64,000 nucleotides of DNA from assembly GCF_014698015.1 (NCBI RefSeq), contig NZ_JACXBS010000001.1, positions 558,001 to 622,000 on the forward strand, read 5' to 3'. Below the pieces are notes generated by a model. That model was not told the DNA's origin. It searched no databases and saw only the letters and a list, made by a program, of their open reading frames with translations. Every line of letters begins with the position of its first letter. Position 1 is the first letter of the stretch. Below are positions 44,417-55,467 of this stretch, piece by piece. The stretch comes from Kocuria sp. cx-455 (lineage in GTDB: Bacteria > Actinomycetota > Actinomycetes > Actinomycetales > Micrococcaceae). The translations under genes and the position numbers were made by a program.

Positions 44417-46239
44417 GTATCACCGATCTGGGCATGCCCGCGGTGCGACCCGTGCACGGGCAGGGCAATCTGCACGCGCAGGTCGCATTCCCCAAGGCGG
44501 CCAAGGAAGAACTCAAGAACGATCAGATGCGCGCCAACATCCGGCACGCAACCCACACCATTCGCGGCAAACGGGCCAGCGTGGTGGGCGAGGTTCCGGA
44601 CTGGCAGCAACTGCGCGATTCCGGATCGGCCATCAAGGAACGCGTGATGGCCAACCTGCCCGAGCTCCTCGAGGCATTCGAACAGAACGTGATGGCCCGC
44701 GGCGGCGTGGTGCACTGGGCGCGTGACGCGGACGAGGCCAACCGGATCGTGACCGAGCTCGTGCGGGAAACCGGCACCACGGATGTCATCAAGGTCAAGT
44801 CCATGGCCACTCAGGAAATCGGCCTGGACGCTCATCTCGAGGAACACGGCATCACCGCCACCGAAACGGACCTGGCGGAGCTCATCGTGCAGCTGGGCCG
44901 CGACAAGCCCTCGCACATCCTGGTCCCGGCGATCCACAAGAACCGCGAGGAGATCCGCGAGATCTTCCGCCGCGAAATGCCCGGAGCCACGGACGAGCTC
45001 ACGAGCGAACCGCGCGTTCTAGCGGAGGCTGCCCGGCAGCATCTGCGAGAGAAGTTCCTGACCACGCGCGTGGCGATCTCCGGTGCGAACTTCGGCATTG
45101 CCGAGACGGGCACGCTGTCCGTGGTCGAGTCCGAGGGCAACGGGCGCATGTGCCTGACCCTGCCGGACACCTTGATCACGGTGATGGGTATCGAGAAGCT
45201 GTTGCCGGCCTACGAGGACCTCGAAGTCTTCTTCCAGTTGCTGCCGCGCTCCTCGACCGGCGAGCGGATGAACCCCTACACCTCGCTGTGGACCGGGGCG
45301 ACACCGGGTGACGGGCCGCAGAATTTCCACGTGGTCCTGTTGGACAATGGTCGCTCCGCGGTGCTGTCCGACCCGGACGGCCGTTCGGCGCTGCATTGCA
45401 TCCGCTGCTCCGCGTGCCTCAACGTGTGCCCGGTGTACGAGCATGCCGGCGGTCACGCCTACGGCTCCACCTACCCGGGGCCCATTGGCGCGATCCTCTC
45501 GCCGCAGCTCACCGGCATCACGTCCGAGAAGAACGCCTCCCTGCCGTACGCCTCCTCCCTGTGCGGCGCGTGCTACCAGGTGTGTCCGGTCAAGATCAAC
45601 ATTCCGGACATCCTGGTGCACCTGCGCGACGAGGATATTCGCACCCAGCACGGTCAACGCACCCAGGACGACGCCGCTGCGGCTCCCGTGTCGCACGACC
45701 CCGCAACGGAGTCTGCGGACGACTGGCGGTCGGAGAAGGTGCTGACCGGTGATGCGGATTCCGACCGCACCGATCCGGGCTCGCGGACACCGCGCGCCGC
45801 CACCCGCGGAGCCGCGAGTGACGTAGTTGCATCCGTGCGATCCGCCGGGCGCAAGATCGCCCAGTCCGCGCCGGCCCGGAAGATCCCCACGCAAATGGAC
45901 GCCATGATGAAGGGCGCCTCGTTCGTGATGTCCTCGGGTAAGCGGATGTCACTTGCGGAAAAGGGCCTGCCGCTGGGTCGTGTGGTTGCGGGTCGTGATC
46001 ATGCAATCGGTTGGCTGCCCGGTGTGGTGGGTGGTTGGACCGACCAGCGTGACGTTCCAGAACCGCCCAAGCAGTCCTTCCGCAACTGGTGGAAGAAGCA
46101 CGAAGGTGAGACCGAGCAGCGGCTGGCCCAGGACGGCGTGGTCGCTTCCGACCCCAGCGACGGTTCTGCGGACGGGCCCGCGGCCGAGCCGCCCCAGTCC
46201 AGCAACGGCAACAACGATCAGGACGGAGCGCAGCGATGA
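44413..46239 (+). CDS. lutB: L-lactate utilization iron-sulfur protein LutB, with long C-terminal tail
   Basis: LutB is the iron-sulfur subunit. The 608-residue product has an N-terminal LUD-type domain (ATQEIGLDAHLEEHG; ISGANFGIAETGTL) and two 4Fe-4S clusters: CIRCSACLNVCPVYEH and CGACYQVCPVKIN. After about residue 415 a linker rich in Asp/Thr leads to a DUF3390-like segment and an acidic disordered tail. B. subtilis LutB has 476 residues, so this form is about 130 longer. ATGA coupling joins it to lutA, and its stop overlaps lutC. Confidence 0.96.
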   Translation: MSITDLGMPAVRPVHGQGNLHAQVAFPKAAKEELKNDQMRANIRHATHTIRGKRASVVGEVPDWQQLRDSGSAIKERVMANLPELLEAFEQNVMARGGVVHWARDADEANRIVTELVRETGTTDVIKVKSMATQEIGLDAHLEEHGITATETDLAELIVQLGRDKPSHILVPAIHKNREEIREIFRREMPGATDELTSEPRVLAEAARQHLREKFLTTRVAISGANFGIAETGTLSVVESEGNGRMCLTLPDTLITVMGIEKLLPAYEDLEVFFQLLPRSSTGERMNPYTSLWTGATPGDGPQNFHVVLLDNGRSAVLSDPDGRSALHCIRCSACLNVCPVYEHAGGHAYGSTYPGPIGAILSPQLTGITSEKNASLPYASSLCGACYQVCPVKINIPDILVHLRDEDIRTQHGQRTQDDAAAAPVSHDPATESADDWRSEKVLTGDADSDRTDPGSRTPRAATRGAASDVVASVRSAGRKIAQSAPARKIPTQMDAMMKGASFVMSSGKRMSLAEKGLPLGRVVAGRDHAIGWLPGVVGGWTDQRDVPEPPKQSFRNWWKKHEGETEQRLAQDGVVASDPSDGSADGPAAEPPQSSNGNNDQDGAQR

Positions 46240-46880
46240 ACGCGGACGCCAAAACCGAGATCTTGGCCCGCATCCGCGGCGCACTGACCGACCAGCCGGT
46301 TGTGCCGGAGACGCCGCGCGCCTACCGGAAGACGTCGGAGCTGTCCCGCGAGGAGATCGTGGAGATGCTCGAGGACCGGCTGCTCGATTACAAGGCGAAT
46401 GTATTTCGTGAAACGGCGGAGTCCGTGGCCGAGCGCATCGCAACCCAACTGGGCGCATCGGCTCGCTACGTGATTCCGGAGGGATTCGATACGGCGTTCC
46501 TACCGGAGGACACGGCCGCCCGCCGTGTGATCATGGATCCCAATGATGCCCGTAAGGCGTCGGCTCTGAGTGTGCGGGAACTGAACCAGGTGGATGCGGT
46601 GGTGACATCCTCCACGGTGTCCTGCGCGCAGACGGGGACGATCTTCCTGTCCGGTCGCCCGGATGAGGGCCGCCGCGCCATCACGCTGGTTCCGGATCAC
46701 CACATTTGCATTGTGCCGTTGGACTCGATCGTGGAACTGGTCCCGGAAGCCATGGCGCGGGTGGAACCGACCGCACCCACCACCATGATTTCCGGCCCGT
46801 CCGCCACATCGGACATCGAGTTGGAACGAGTGGAGGGCGTCCACGGTCCCCGCACCCTGGACGTGATCCTGCTGGGTTGA
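46236..46880 (+). CDS. lutC: L-lactate utilization protein LutC (LUD domain)
   Basis: This 214-residue LUD protein has KTEILARIRGAL at the start, ALSVRELNQVDAVVTSS, AQTGTIFLSGRPDEGRR and PTTMISGPSATSDIELERV EGVHGP toward the end. It is the last gene of lutABC and overlaps lutB by 4 bases. In B. subtilis lutABC together allow growth on L-lactate; the exact role of LutC is not known. Confidence 0.96.
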   Translation: MNADAKTEILARIRGALTDQPVVPETPRAYRKTSELSREEIVEMLEDRLLDYKANVFRETAESVAERIATQLGASARYVIPEGFDTAFLPEDTAARRVIMDPNDARKASALSVRELNQVDAVVTSSTVSCAQTGTIFLSGRPDEGRRAITLVPDHHICIVPLDSIVELVPEAMARVEPTAPTTMISGPSATSDIELERVEGVHGPRTLDVILLG

Positions 46881-46922
46881 TCCGCAGGGCCGCCCGCGAC
46901 GGATCGGGCGGCCGTGCGGATC
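46879..46922. terminator. Terminator hairpin of lutABC overlapping the next stop codon
   Basis: 18-base arms 46879-46896 and 46905-46922 pair with one mismatch. The hairpin begins inside the lutC stop and ends in the stop of the convergent SDR gene. Confidence 0.75.
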
Positions 46923-47721
46923 ACCAGGAGGAGTCGCCGCGGGTCAGTGCGTCGTAGCCGGAATCCACGAACAACACCTGACCGGTGATCTTGCCGGCTG
47001 CGGTGGAGGTCAGGAAGCAGATGGCGGCGGCGATGTCCTCGGCGCGGGCCGGACCGTTCAGGGGAGAGGGCATGCCCTGCTCCATTTGCTGGCGGCCCTC
47101 TTCGGTGGCGAAGAGCTGCTCGGTCATGGGCGTGATGACCACACCGGGAGCTACGGCGTTGAGCGAGATCCCCGCACCGGCGAACCGTTCGGTGGTGGCA
47201 TTGCGGCGGATCCAGCGGGTCACGGCCTGCTTGGAGGAGGAATAGTTGAGATAACCGGCCATTCCGCCCGCGGCCACCAGCTGCTCGCCGATCGCTGCGG
47301 CGGTTGCACGGTCACCGTTGAGCATCGCCTCGAGGAGGTCGTCATGGGCTGGGTGCAACGACGCCGCGCTGGCGGTGATGCATACCCGCGGCGCATCGGA
47401 CTGGTTGAGCAGGGGGAGCAGGCCCTCTACCGTTCCCACCGCGCCGAAGAAGTTGACGGCCACGTCCAGGGGAGCCTGCAACGAGGTTCCGGCATTGGCG
47501 ATCACGCCGTCCACCACGGAGGTCAGTTGCGAGATCTCTTCCACCATCCCGGCGATGCCCTCCTCGGTGGAGAGGTCCGCGACCACTTCCGTATTCTTGA
47601 GATCAACGCCGATGACCCGGTGGCCTTCTTCGATGAGCTGAGCGGCAGAGGCCTGACCGATGCCGGATCCGGCTCCGGTGACCACATAGACGCGAGGGGC
47701 AGCAACTTCAGTGTTGGGCAC
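46921..47721 (-). CDS. Short-chain dehydrogenase/reductase (hydroxysteroid-dehydrogenase-like)
   Basis: This 266-residue SDR has TGAGSGIGQASA near residue 16, Asp in GVDLKN (NAD preference), ANAG near 75, Ser in ITASAAS, and YSSSKQAV (YxxxK) near 160. The shortened region before NAG and the insertion after ASLHPAHDD resemble 3-alpha-hydroxysteroid-type SDRs. GTG at 47721 follows GAGGAGA. The substrate is unknown. Repeats upstream (47852-47900) may be regulatory. Confidence 0.9.
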   Translation of the reverse strand: MPNTEVAAPRVYVVTGAGSGIGQASAAQLIEEGHRVIGVDLKNTEVVADLSTEEGIAGMVEEISQLTSVVDGVIANAGTSLQAPLDVAVNFFGAVGTVEGLLPLLNQSDAPRVCITASAASLHPAHDDLLEAMLNGDRATAAAIGEQLVAAGGMAGYLNYSSSKQAVTRWIRRNATTERFAGAGISLNAVAPGVVITPMTEQLFATEEGRQQMEQGMPSPLNGPARAEDIAAAICFLTSTAAGKITGQVLFVDSGYDALTRGDSSW

Positions 47722-47851
47722 GATCTCTCCTCAGTGACACGGCCGGCCCCAGTGACTCGACCGTAAGTTTCATGGTGACACGTGTGACTGTTAAGGCCCC
47801 GAGAAGCTCGCCATATCGTCGATCTGGGCAGAACCCCTCCCACCCTGAAGT

Positions 47852-47900
47852 CAGGTGTGAGGTAACTGCAGCGGCGCAATCTGGTGTGAGGTCAGTGCAG
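47852..47900. repeat. Pair of imperfect direct repeats upstream of the SDR gene
   Basis: CAGGTGTGAGGTAACTGCAG (47852-47871) and TGGTGTGAGGTCAGTGCAG (47882-47900) share GTGTGAGGT and TGCAG, 30 bases apart. They lie about 130-180 bases upstream of the SDR start. Confidence 0.5.
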
Positions 47901-47931
47901 AATTCTTGCCCTCATCCCGCATTTGCCTCCC

Positions 47932-47949
47932 CTGACGCTGCCGGCAGCG

Positions 47950-47953
<4 letters not shown>
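47932..47953 (-). terminator. Palindrome at the end of the thiamine operon
   Basis: A perfect 22-base palindrome CTGACGCTGCC/GGCAGCGTCAG includes the stop codon of the moeB-like gene. No U tract follows. Confidence 0.6.
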
Positions 47954-50406
<2,453 letters not shown>

Positions 50407-50417
50407 GGCGTCACCTG

Positions 50418-51668
50418 CTACATCTCGGGGTGCGCGGGAGAATGCCGCGCGGGGTCTGTCGAGGTCAAGAAGTCGTGGTCGCGTTCGTGGCTGACGACCG
50501 GGTCCAACTCGCCGGTGGCCAGTTCGGCGGCGAGCCGTGAAGCCACGGGCGTGAGTAGGATGCCGTGCCGGAAGTGGCCGGTGCTGATGATCAGCCCGTT
50601 CACGGAACACAGCCCCACGTAGGGCAGATCGTCCGGGGTTCCGGGGCGGGCGCGGGCAATCATTTCCAGGACATCGCAGTCGTCCACGGCGGGCATAATT
50701 GCTCGCGCGTCCCGCAATAATTGATGCACGCCGCCAGCCAGCACCGAGTCGCGGCCGTCCTCACGGCTCGTTGCGCCCAGCACCAGCGTGCGGTCCGCGC
50801 GGGGCACCAGATAGACGGGCCGCCCGCCGACCCGCCCGCGCACCGTTCGCGCGATCAGGTTCTCCTCGCCCGGCAACAGCAACGAATCGGGTACCCGGAG
50901 CCTGAGAACATCGCCGTACACGGGGCGCAGTCGCAAATTCAAGTCAGGCGGCAGCTGTCCGGTGTCACCGGCGTTCAGACCGGTCGCCAGGACCACCGCG
51001 TCGCCCTCGACCGTCTCGCCACCGTCCAGGAACACTCCGCTCACCCGGGGTTCGGGTCCGCGAGTCGAGAGAACCCGGTCCACCCTCGCGTGGAACCAGC
51101 GCACGGGGCCGGGATCGGTGGCACCGTTCAGTGTGTCGATGACGGGCGCATCGAGCGCGTGCATCAGCGAGGCCGCGAGTAACCGGGGATCCACCTGGTG
51201 ATCCGTGGGAATCCTGATGGCAGCGGCGAGATGCGGTGCGAGAGCGGGTTCGAGTTTTCGGGCCTCGCGGGCGGTGATGTTGTCCACCTGCATGCCGGCG
51301 GCCCGCTGATGATTCGTAAGATCCTGGAGGCTCTGCGCGTCCGCGGAATCCGCCCCGACCACCAGGGTCTCCTCCGTGCAGTAACCGCTGGGTAGTCCCG
51401 ATGCCGCGGAGACACGCTCGATGAACGCCGGATACTCCACGGCCGAGGCGGCCATGAGCGGGTAGAGACCCTCTTGCCCGTACTGTGTTTCGGCAATGGG
51501 AGCCAACATGCCGGCGGCTGCGTAGGTGGCTCCCGAGGCAGGTTCGGGATCGGCGAGCGTCACGGCAACCCCGCGGCGTCGTAATTCGAAAGCGGTTGCC
51601 AGGCCGATCAGGCCGGCGCCCGCGACCACTGCGTGCCGTGGCGCACCGTGGTGACAAACGGGTGGCAT
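50418..51668 (-). CDS. thiO: Glycine oxidase ThiO
   Basis: ThiO oxidises glycine to dehydroglycine with FAD for thiazole formation. The 416-residue product has the dinucleotide-binding motif VVAGAGLIGLATAFELRRRG near residue 14, GATYAAAGMLAP near 50, and the C-terminal FAD motif GLIISTGHFRHGILLTPV. I favour ATG 51668; a GTG at 51677 is also in frame. The Shine-Dalgarno-like GGAGGGAG (51682-51689) is part of the TPP riboswitch, so translation should fall when TPP is bound. First gene of thiO-thiS-thiG-moeB. Confidence 0.93.
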   Translation of the reverse strand: MPPVCHHGAPRHAVVAGAGLIGLATAFELRRRGVAVTLADPEPASGATYAAAGMLAPIAETQYGQEGLYPLMAASAVEYPAFIERVSAASGLPSGYCTEETLVVGADSADAQSLQDLTNHQRAAGMQVDNITAREARKLEPALAPHLAAAIRIPTDHQVDPRLLAASLMHALDAPVIDTLNGATDPGPVRWFHARVDRVLSTRGPEPRVSGVFLDGGETVEGDAVVLATGLNAGDTGQLPPDLNLRLRPVYGDVLRLRVPDSLLLPGEENLIARTVRGRVGGRPVYLVPRADRTLVLGATSREDGRDSVLAGGVHQLLRDARAIMPAVDDCDVLEMIARARPGTPDDLPYVGLCSVNGLIISTGHFRHGILLTPVASRLAAELATGELDPVVSHERDHDFLTSTDPARHSPAHPEM

Positions 51669-51679
51669 AAGTACCACTT

Positions 51680-51783
51680 CACTCCCTCCGGCGGCATGAT
51701 CCGCATCAGGTTTCCGGTCGGCGGCTCACGCCCTCTCAGCCCGCTGCGGTGGTTGCCGAGACAACAAGTGCGGACTCCCGTGG
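51680..51783 (-). promoter_or_regulatory. TPP riboswitch (THI element) controlling the thiOSG operon
   Basis: On the minus strand the conserved blocks appear in order: CACGGGAGTCC, GGGCTGAGAGGG, CCGACCGGAAACCTGATG, GCGGATCATGCCGCC, and GGAGGGAGTG. These fit the actinobacterial TPP aptamer. The 3' closing strand contains the thiO ribosome binding site, pointing to translational control. Confidence 0.95.
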
Positions 51784-51844
51784 AACTACCGGCCGTGCGA
51801 CCGATACCTGCCAGTGTAGCCGTGACCCGTGGCACCATGGCCAC

Positions 51845-52501
51845 ATGAGTGAGGAGCAGAATCTGGGAACCCGCAGGCGTGACGCGTTCGCGAAGGCCAA
51901 GCTGTACGTGTGCGTCACCGCGCGGCAAGACCGCGGCGACCTGCGGGAATTCCTGCATGCCGCGTACGAGGGCGGCGTGGACATCATCCAACTGCGTGAC
52001 AAGACCCTCGAGGCCGCGGCCGAGATCCGGGCCATCGAGGTGCTCGCGGACGTTGCTCGGGACCACGGCAAGCTCTTCGCGGTCAACGACCGGGCGGACG
52101 TCGCCCTGCTCACCGGCGCGGACGTTTTTCACGTGGGACAGGGCGACCTCACCACCCCGCAGGCGCGCCGGCTGCTGGGTGATGACGTGATCATCGGCCG
52201 TTCGTGCCTGTCCCGCGAACAGGTGGACGGCGCCATCGCGGATGAAGGGCTCGATTATTTCTGCACCGGGCCCGTGTGGGAGACGCCCACCAAACCCGGC
52301 CGAGCGGCCGTGGGCCTGGAACTGCCCACGTACGCGGCGGAGCACGCGGGCGACAAGGCGTTCTTCGCCATCGGCGGGATTGACGCGCAGCGGTTGCCGT
52401 CCGTGCTCGAGAGTGGTGCGTCTCGGATCGTGGTGGTTCGGGCGGTCACGGACGCCGCCGATCCCGAAGCTGCCGCCCGAGAGCTCCGGGCATTCTTGTA
52501 A
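51845..52501 (+). CDS. thiE: Thiamine phosphate synthase ThiE
   Basis: ThiE joins HMP-diphosphate to thiazole phosphate to make thiamine phosphate. The 218-residue TIM barrel has [18 protein letters not shown] near 40, [20 protein letters not shown] near 76, VIIGRSC near 117, [16 protein letters not shown] near 138, and [11 protein letters not shown] near 175. ATG at 51845 begins MSEEQNLG; upstream in-frame sequence overlaps the riboswitch antisense. It is divergent from thiO. CACCAT 6 bases upstream is a weak leaderless -10. No TPP element faces this gene. Confidence 0.96.
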   Translation: MSEEQNLGTRRRDAFAKAKLYVCVTARQDRGDLREFLHAAYEGGVDIIQLRDKTLEAAAEIRAIEVLADVARDHGKLFAVNDRADVALLTGADVFHVGQGDLTTPQARRLLGDDVIIGRSCLSREQVDGAIADEGLDYFCTGPVWETPTKPGRAAVGLELPTYAAEHAGDKAFFAIGGIDAQRLPSVLESGASRIVVVRAVTDAADPEAAARELRAFL

Positions 52502-52921
52502 TTACGTGGTTCTGGTCGAGCATTGCCCCGGATGCTGCTCGCACCACGGAGTCACACCGGGGAACTTTCCGCGGTGGTCGGCAACCCACTGGTAGACACG
52601 ATCCTGAAGCATTCGCGCCGGCGGGACGCGATACAGCCGGCCGAAGATGCGTGTGCCGAGGGCGGTGTCCAGGGTGGCGGCCACGGCGGCCGCGCCGGCT
52701 GTTTTCGTCTGGCCAGCCACGGCCCAAACTGCCGCGTGCGCTTGTGATTCGGTGAGACCGAAACGTTCCAGCACGTCCGGTTGTTGGTACGCGTGGGTGG
52801 TGATGCGGCCGTGCCGGTCGAGGATGCGTACCCACCCCACGGCGCGGGTGCAGAAGCCGCAGCGGCCATCGAAGATCAGGTCCAGTTCGCCCTTGCCGGG
52901 TCCGCTGTGCCGGTCGCTCAC
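52502..52921 (-). CDS. DCC (DUF393) family thiol-disulfide oxidoreductase-like protein
   Basis: The 139-residue protein has the family DxxCxxC motif in IFDGRCGFCTRAVGWVRILD near residue 18 and a C-terminal CEQHPGQC. It is a small thioredoxin-like fold of unclear function. GTG at 52921 overlaps the PhzF stop by 4 bases. Its TAA abuts the thiE TAA directly (convergent, zero spacing). The longer in-frame ORF to 53299 is shadow of the PhzF gene. Confidence 0.9.
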   Translation of the reverse strand: MSDRHSGPGKGELDLIFDGRCGFCTRAVGWVRILDRHGRITTHAYQQPDVLERFGLTESQAHAAVWAVAGQTKTAGAAAVAATLDTALGTRIFGRLYRVPPARMLQDRVYQWVADHRGKFPGVTPWCEQHPGQCSTRTT

Positions 52922-53772
52922 AGCAGCGCCGATCCGCTGATGCACGTGGTGCAGTGCCCGCCCACCCACACGGTGTCCTGGGCGTCCGAGGTCGCGGTCA
53001 CACGCCCGCGGCGTCCCATGGCCGTGCCCTGTTGAGCGACGTACGACGACGGCGCACGGCCGGTTCTCATGAGCCACTGCGCCAGACTCGCGTTGAGACT
53101 CCCCGTGACGGGATCCTCGTACCCGCCGGTGCCGGTCACGAAGGCGCGGACTTCGAACTGTTGCGGGCTGCCCTCCGGATAGGGGCCCACCACGCCGATC
53201 TTGTAATTTCCCAGTGCCGGGTAATCCGGTTCGATGGCCAGGACGTCGGCGGCGGAGGGGAGCAGAACGGCTGCCCAGCCCGGTCCGTTGTCGACCCACT
53301 GATGAGCCACAATTTCCTCGTCATCCAGGCCCAGCCCGGCCGTGACTTGTTCGAGCATGGCCGGGTCGAAGCTCCCCGTCCGCGAGGTGGGCGGCGCGGC
53401 GAAGGTCAGCGCGCCGTCGTCGGTGGCTCGAATCTCGACCAGTCCGGCGGCGCATTCCTGCACGATGACATTGCCGGAGCGGGCGGCGTTTCCCGCCTGG
53501 AGCCAGGCGTGCGCCGAGCCGAGCGTGGGGTGACCCGCGAAGGGGAGTTCGCCGCCGGGGGTCCAGATCCGCATCCGGTAGTCGGCGTCCGGCGAGGTGG
53601 GTGGCAGGACGAACGTGGTTTCGGACAGATTGGTCCACCGCGCGAACCGGGCCATGTCCCAGTCGCTGAGATCCGTGCTGTCGAGCACCACCGCGACCGG
53701 ATTGCCCATGTGGGGCTCGCGGGAGAAGACATCGACCTGGGCGAACGGACGCCGGCGTTGCTGATCAGTCAT
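52918..53772 (-). CDS. PhzF family isomerase
   Basis: The PhzF fold is an epimerase-like duplicated barrel. The 284-residue product has FAQVDVFSREPHMGNPVAVV at the start, the catalytic Glu in NLSETTFVLPP near residue 50, and TPGGELPFAGHPTLGSAHAW. Known members include PhzF and YddE; no phenazine genes are nearby, so the substrate is unknown. It is the first gene of a pair with the DCC gene. Confidence 0.92.
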   Translation of the reverse strand: MTDQQRRRPFAQVDVFSREPHMGNPVAVVLDSTDLSDWDMARFARWTNLSETTFVLPPTSPDADYRMRIWTPGGELPFAGHPTLGSAHAWLQAGNAARSGNVIVQECAAGLVEIRATDDGALTFAAPPTSRTGSFDPAMLEQVTAGLGLDDEEIVAHQWVDNGPGWAAVLLPSAADVLAIEPDYPALGNYKIGVVGPYPEGSPQQFEVRAFVTGTGGYEDPVTGSLNASLAQWLMRTGRAPSSYVAQQGTAMGRRGRVTATSDAQDTVWVGGHCTTCISGSALL

Positions 53773-53909
53773 GGGTTGATTCCATCACATGCCGATCCGG
53801 GACTTCGCCAGCCGTCGCAGCGGATGCGTCCCGGGCGGCCAGTTGGGGAACCTGCTCTTTGTCGCGGCAGTCCCGCGGGATGCGCACGGAGGCCTCCGGA
53901 CATGAAAAA

Positions 53910-53944
53910 TCCCCTTGCCGTCACGGACAGTGAGGACAAGGGGA
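53910..53944 (-). terminator. Rho-independent terminator of tRNA-Pro
   Basis: On the minus strand TCCCCTTG pairs with CAAGGGGA (arms 53937-53944 and 53910-53917), with inner TCAC/GTGA, followed by TTTTTC. It lies 5 bases after the tRNA 3' end. Confidence 0.92.
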
Positions 53945-53948
53945 CATT

Positions 53949-54025
53949 TGGTCGGGATGACAGGATTTGAACCTGCGACCTCGTCGTCCCGAACGACGCG
54001 CGCTACCAAGCTGCGCCACATCCCG
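53949..54025 (-). tRNA. tRNA-Pro (anticodon CGG)
   Basis: The 74-base body folds as a cloverleaf: acceptor CGGGATG/CATCCCG, D arm GCGC/GCGC, anticodon stem CGTCG/CGACG with loop TTCGGGA (anticodon CGG), and T arm GCAGG-TTCAAAT-CCTGT. Discriminator A at 53952. CCA (53951-53949) is encoded in the DNA. It reads proline codon CCG. Confidence 0.97.
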
Positions 54026-54167
54026 ATGTTGGCAGGCGTACCCGCAAACAACTGCTCCAGCATAGCGGGACTCAAGTGTGATTGTGAAATCCACGTTTGG
54101 CCACGGTGGGCGACCCGTGGACGACTCACTATCTCCAGTGTCGAGCATCACAGGTAAGGTCTCCTCT

Positions 54168-55436
54168 ATGACTACGCGGCCCGCCATCGGTGACAAGAAC
54201 TCCGCGTCCCGAGGCGGCGCCATGACCTCTCGCACTTGGATCCGCGTGGGACTCGCAATGTTCGCGGTGGGGTTCGGCACCAACCTGTTCGCGCCCATGC
54301 TCAAGGTGTACCGCGATCAGGACGGCATCTCCGAAGCCTCCGTGACGGCGATGTTCGGTATTTACGCTGTCGGTCTGGTGCCCGCGCTGCTGATTTTCGG
54401 TCCCGTCTCCGACCACTACGGCCGCCGGGCAGTGGTGCGGTCGGCGCTGATTCTGGTCGCTGTGGCCTCGGGCATTCTCGCGGCCGGTAGTGAGGCCACC
54501 GAATGGGTGCTGTACGTGGGCCGCTGGATCATGGGCTTCGGGGTGGGCATGGCCATGTCCTCGGGGTCCGCGTGGATCAAGCAGCTGTCCGTGGACCGCC
54601 CAGCGGCCGGCCCGCGACGTGCCACGATCGTGCTGTCCGCGGGCTTCGGTGGAGGACCCCTGATCGCTGCGCAATTCGCCCAGTTCGTGCCCGCCCCCCA
54701 GGTCACCCCGTATCTGCTGCACGTTGCCCTGGTCCTCGTGACCGTCCCGCTGGTGTGGGGTGTCCCCGAAACGCAGTTCCCCGGTGAGGGGCGCATCAAG
54801 CGGCCACCTTTGGTGCCGCGGATCGCACTCACCGGCCGCTTCTTCTGGGCGGTCGCCGCGTGGGCACCGTGGGTCTTCGGCACGGCCACGGTCGCGTTCA
54901 CGAGCATCCCGGGTTTCGTCACGGACAACGTCGCGTATCCGGTCGCCTACCTGGGCCTGATCTCCGGCGTGGGCATGTTTTCGGGTGTCTTCATCCAGCC
55001 GGTCGCCGCGCGACTCGCCTCGCACGGCTGGTTGCCGTTGTCGGTCGTGGGCCTGGGCACAGCGAGCGTGGGTCTGCTGACCGGTGGCATCGCCGTCGAG
55101 CTGGACAGCGCACTCCTGGTGGTTCCCGCCGCCATCATTCTGGGTTGCAGCTACGGCATCATGATGGTTTCCGGTTTGCGGGAGGTGGAGATCATCGCCG
55201 AACCACACGAATTGGGCGCGCTCATCGGCGTCTTCTACACCCTGACCTACACGGGTTTCGCGGTGCCGTTCGTTCTCGCGGTGCTGGGCCCGTTCGTGGG
55301 CGAGATCCTCGGGATCGGCCCGGTCAGGGGCTTCATCGCGTGCTTGGCTGTCGGCGTGGTCGTATGCCTTGTCTCGGCCGTTCCCGTGGCACGGGCCGCC
55401 TCCCGAGCCGTGCCGCACCCGCGCCGTGAGATCTGA
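54168..55436 (+). CDS. MFS transporter of unknown substrate
   Basis: This 422-residue major facilitator protein has about 12 TM segments with motif A-like GPVSDHYGRRAVVRSALILV and VGRWIMGFGVGMAMSSGSAW in TM4. Short acidic and basic ends flank the core. TAAGGT at 54155-54160 stands 7 bases before the ATG with no RBS, a leaderless layout. The MFS fold is certain; the substrate is not predictable. Confidence 0.9.
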   Translation: MTTRPAIGDKNSASRGGAMTSRTWIRVGLAMFAVGFGTNLFAPMLKVYRDQDGISEASVTAMFGIYAVGLVPALLIFGPVSDHYGRRAVVRSALILVAVASGILAAGSEATEWVLYVGRWIMGFGVGMAMSSGSAWIKQLSVDRPAAGPRRATIVLSAGFGGGPLIAAQFAQFVPAPQVTPYLLHVALVLVTVPLVWGVPETQFPGEGRIKRPPLVPRIALTGRFFWAVAAWAPWVFGTATVAFTSIPGFVTDNVAYPVAYLGLISGVGMFSGVFIQPVAARLASHGWLPLSVVGLGTASVGLLTGGIAVELDSALLVVPAAIILGCSYGIMMVSGLREVEIIAEPHELGALIGVFYTLTYTGFAVPFVLAVLGPFVGEILGIGPVRGFIACLAVGVVVCLVSAVPVARAASRAVPHPRREI

Positions 55437-55467
55437 CCACGCCGCTGCGAACCGCCCCGGCCTTCCG

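Noticed and set aside
52918-53772. Phenazine biosynthesis cluster
   Set aside because: Only the PhzF fold is present; no phzA-E or phzG genes flank it.
53949-54025. Genomic island boundary at tRNA-Pro
   Set aside because: No integrase, no repeated tRNA 3' end and no change in gene type on either side.
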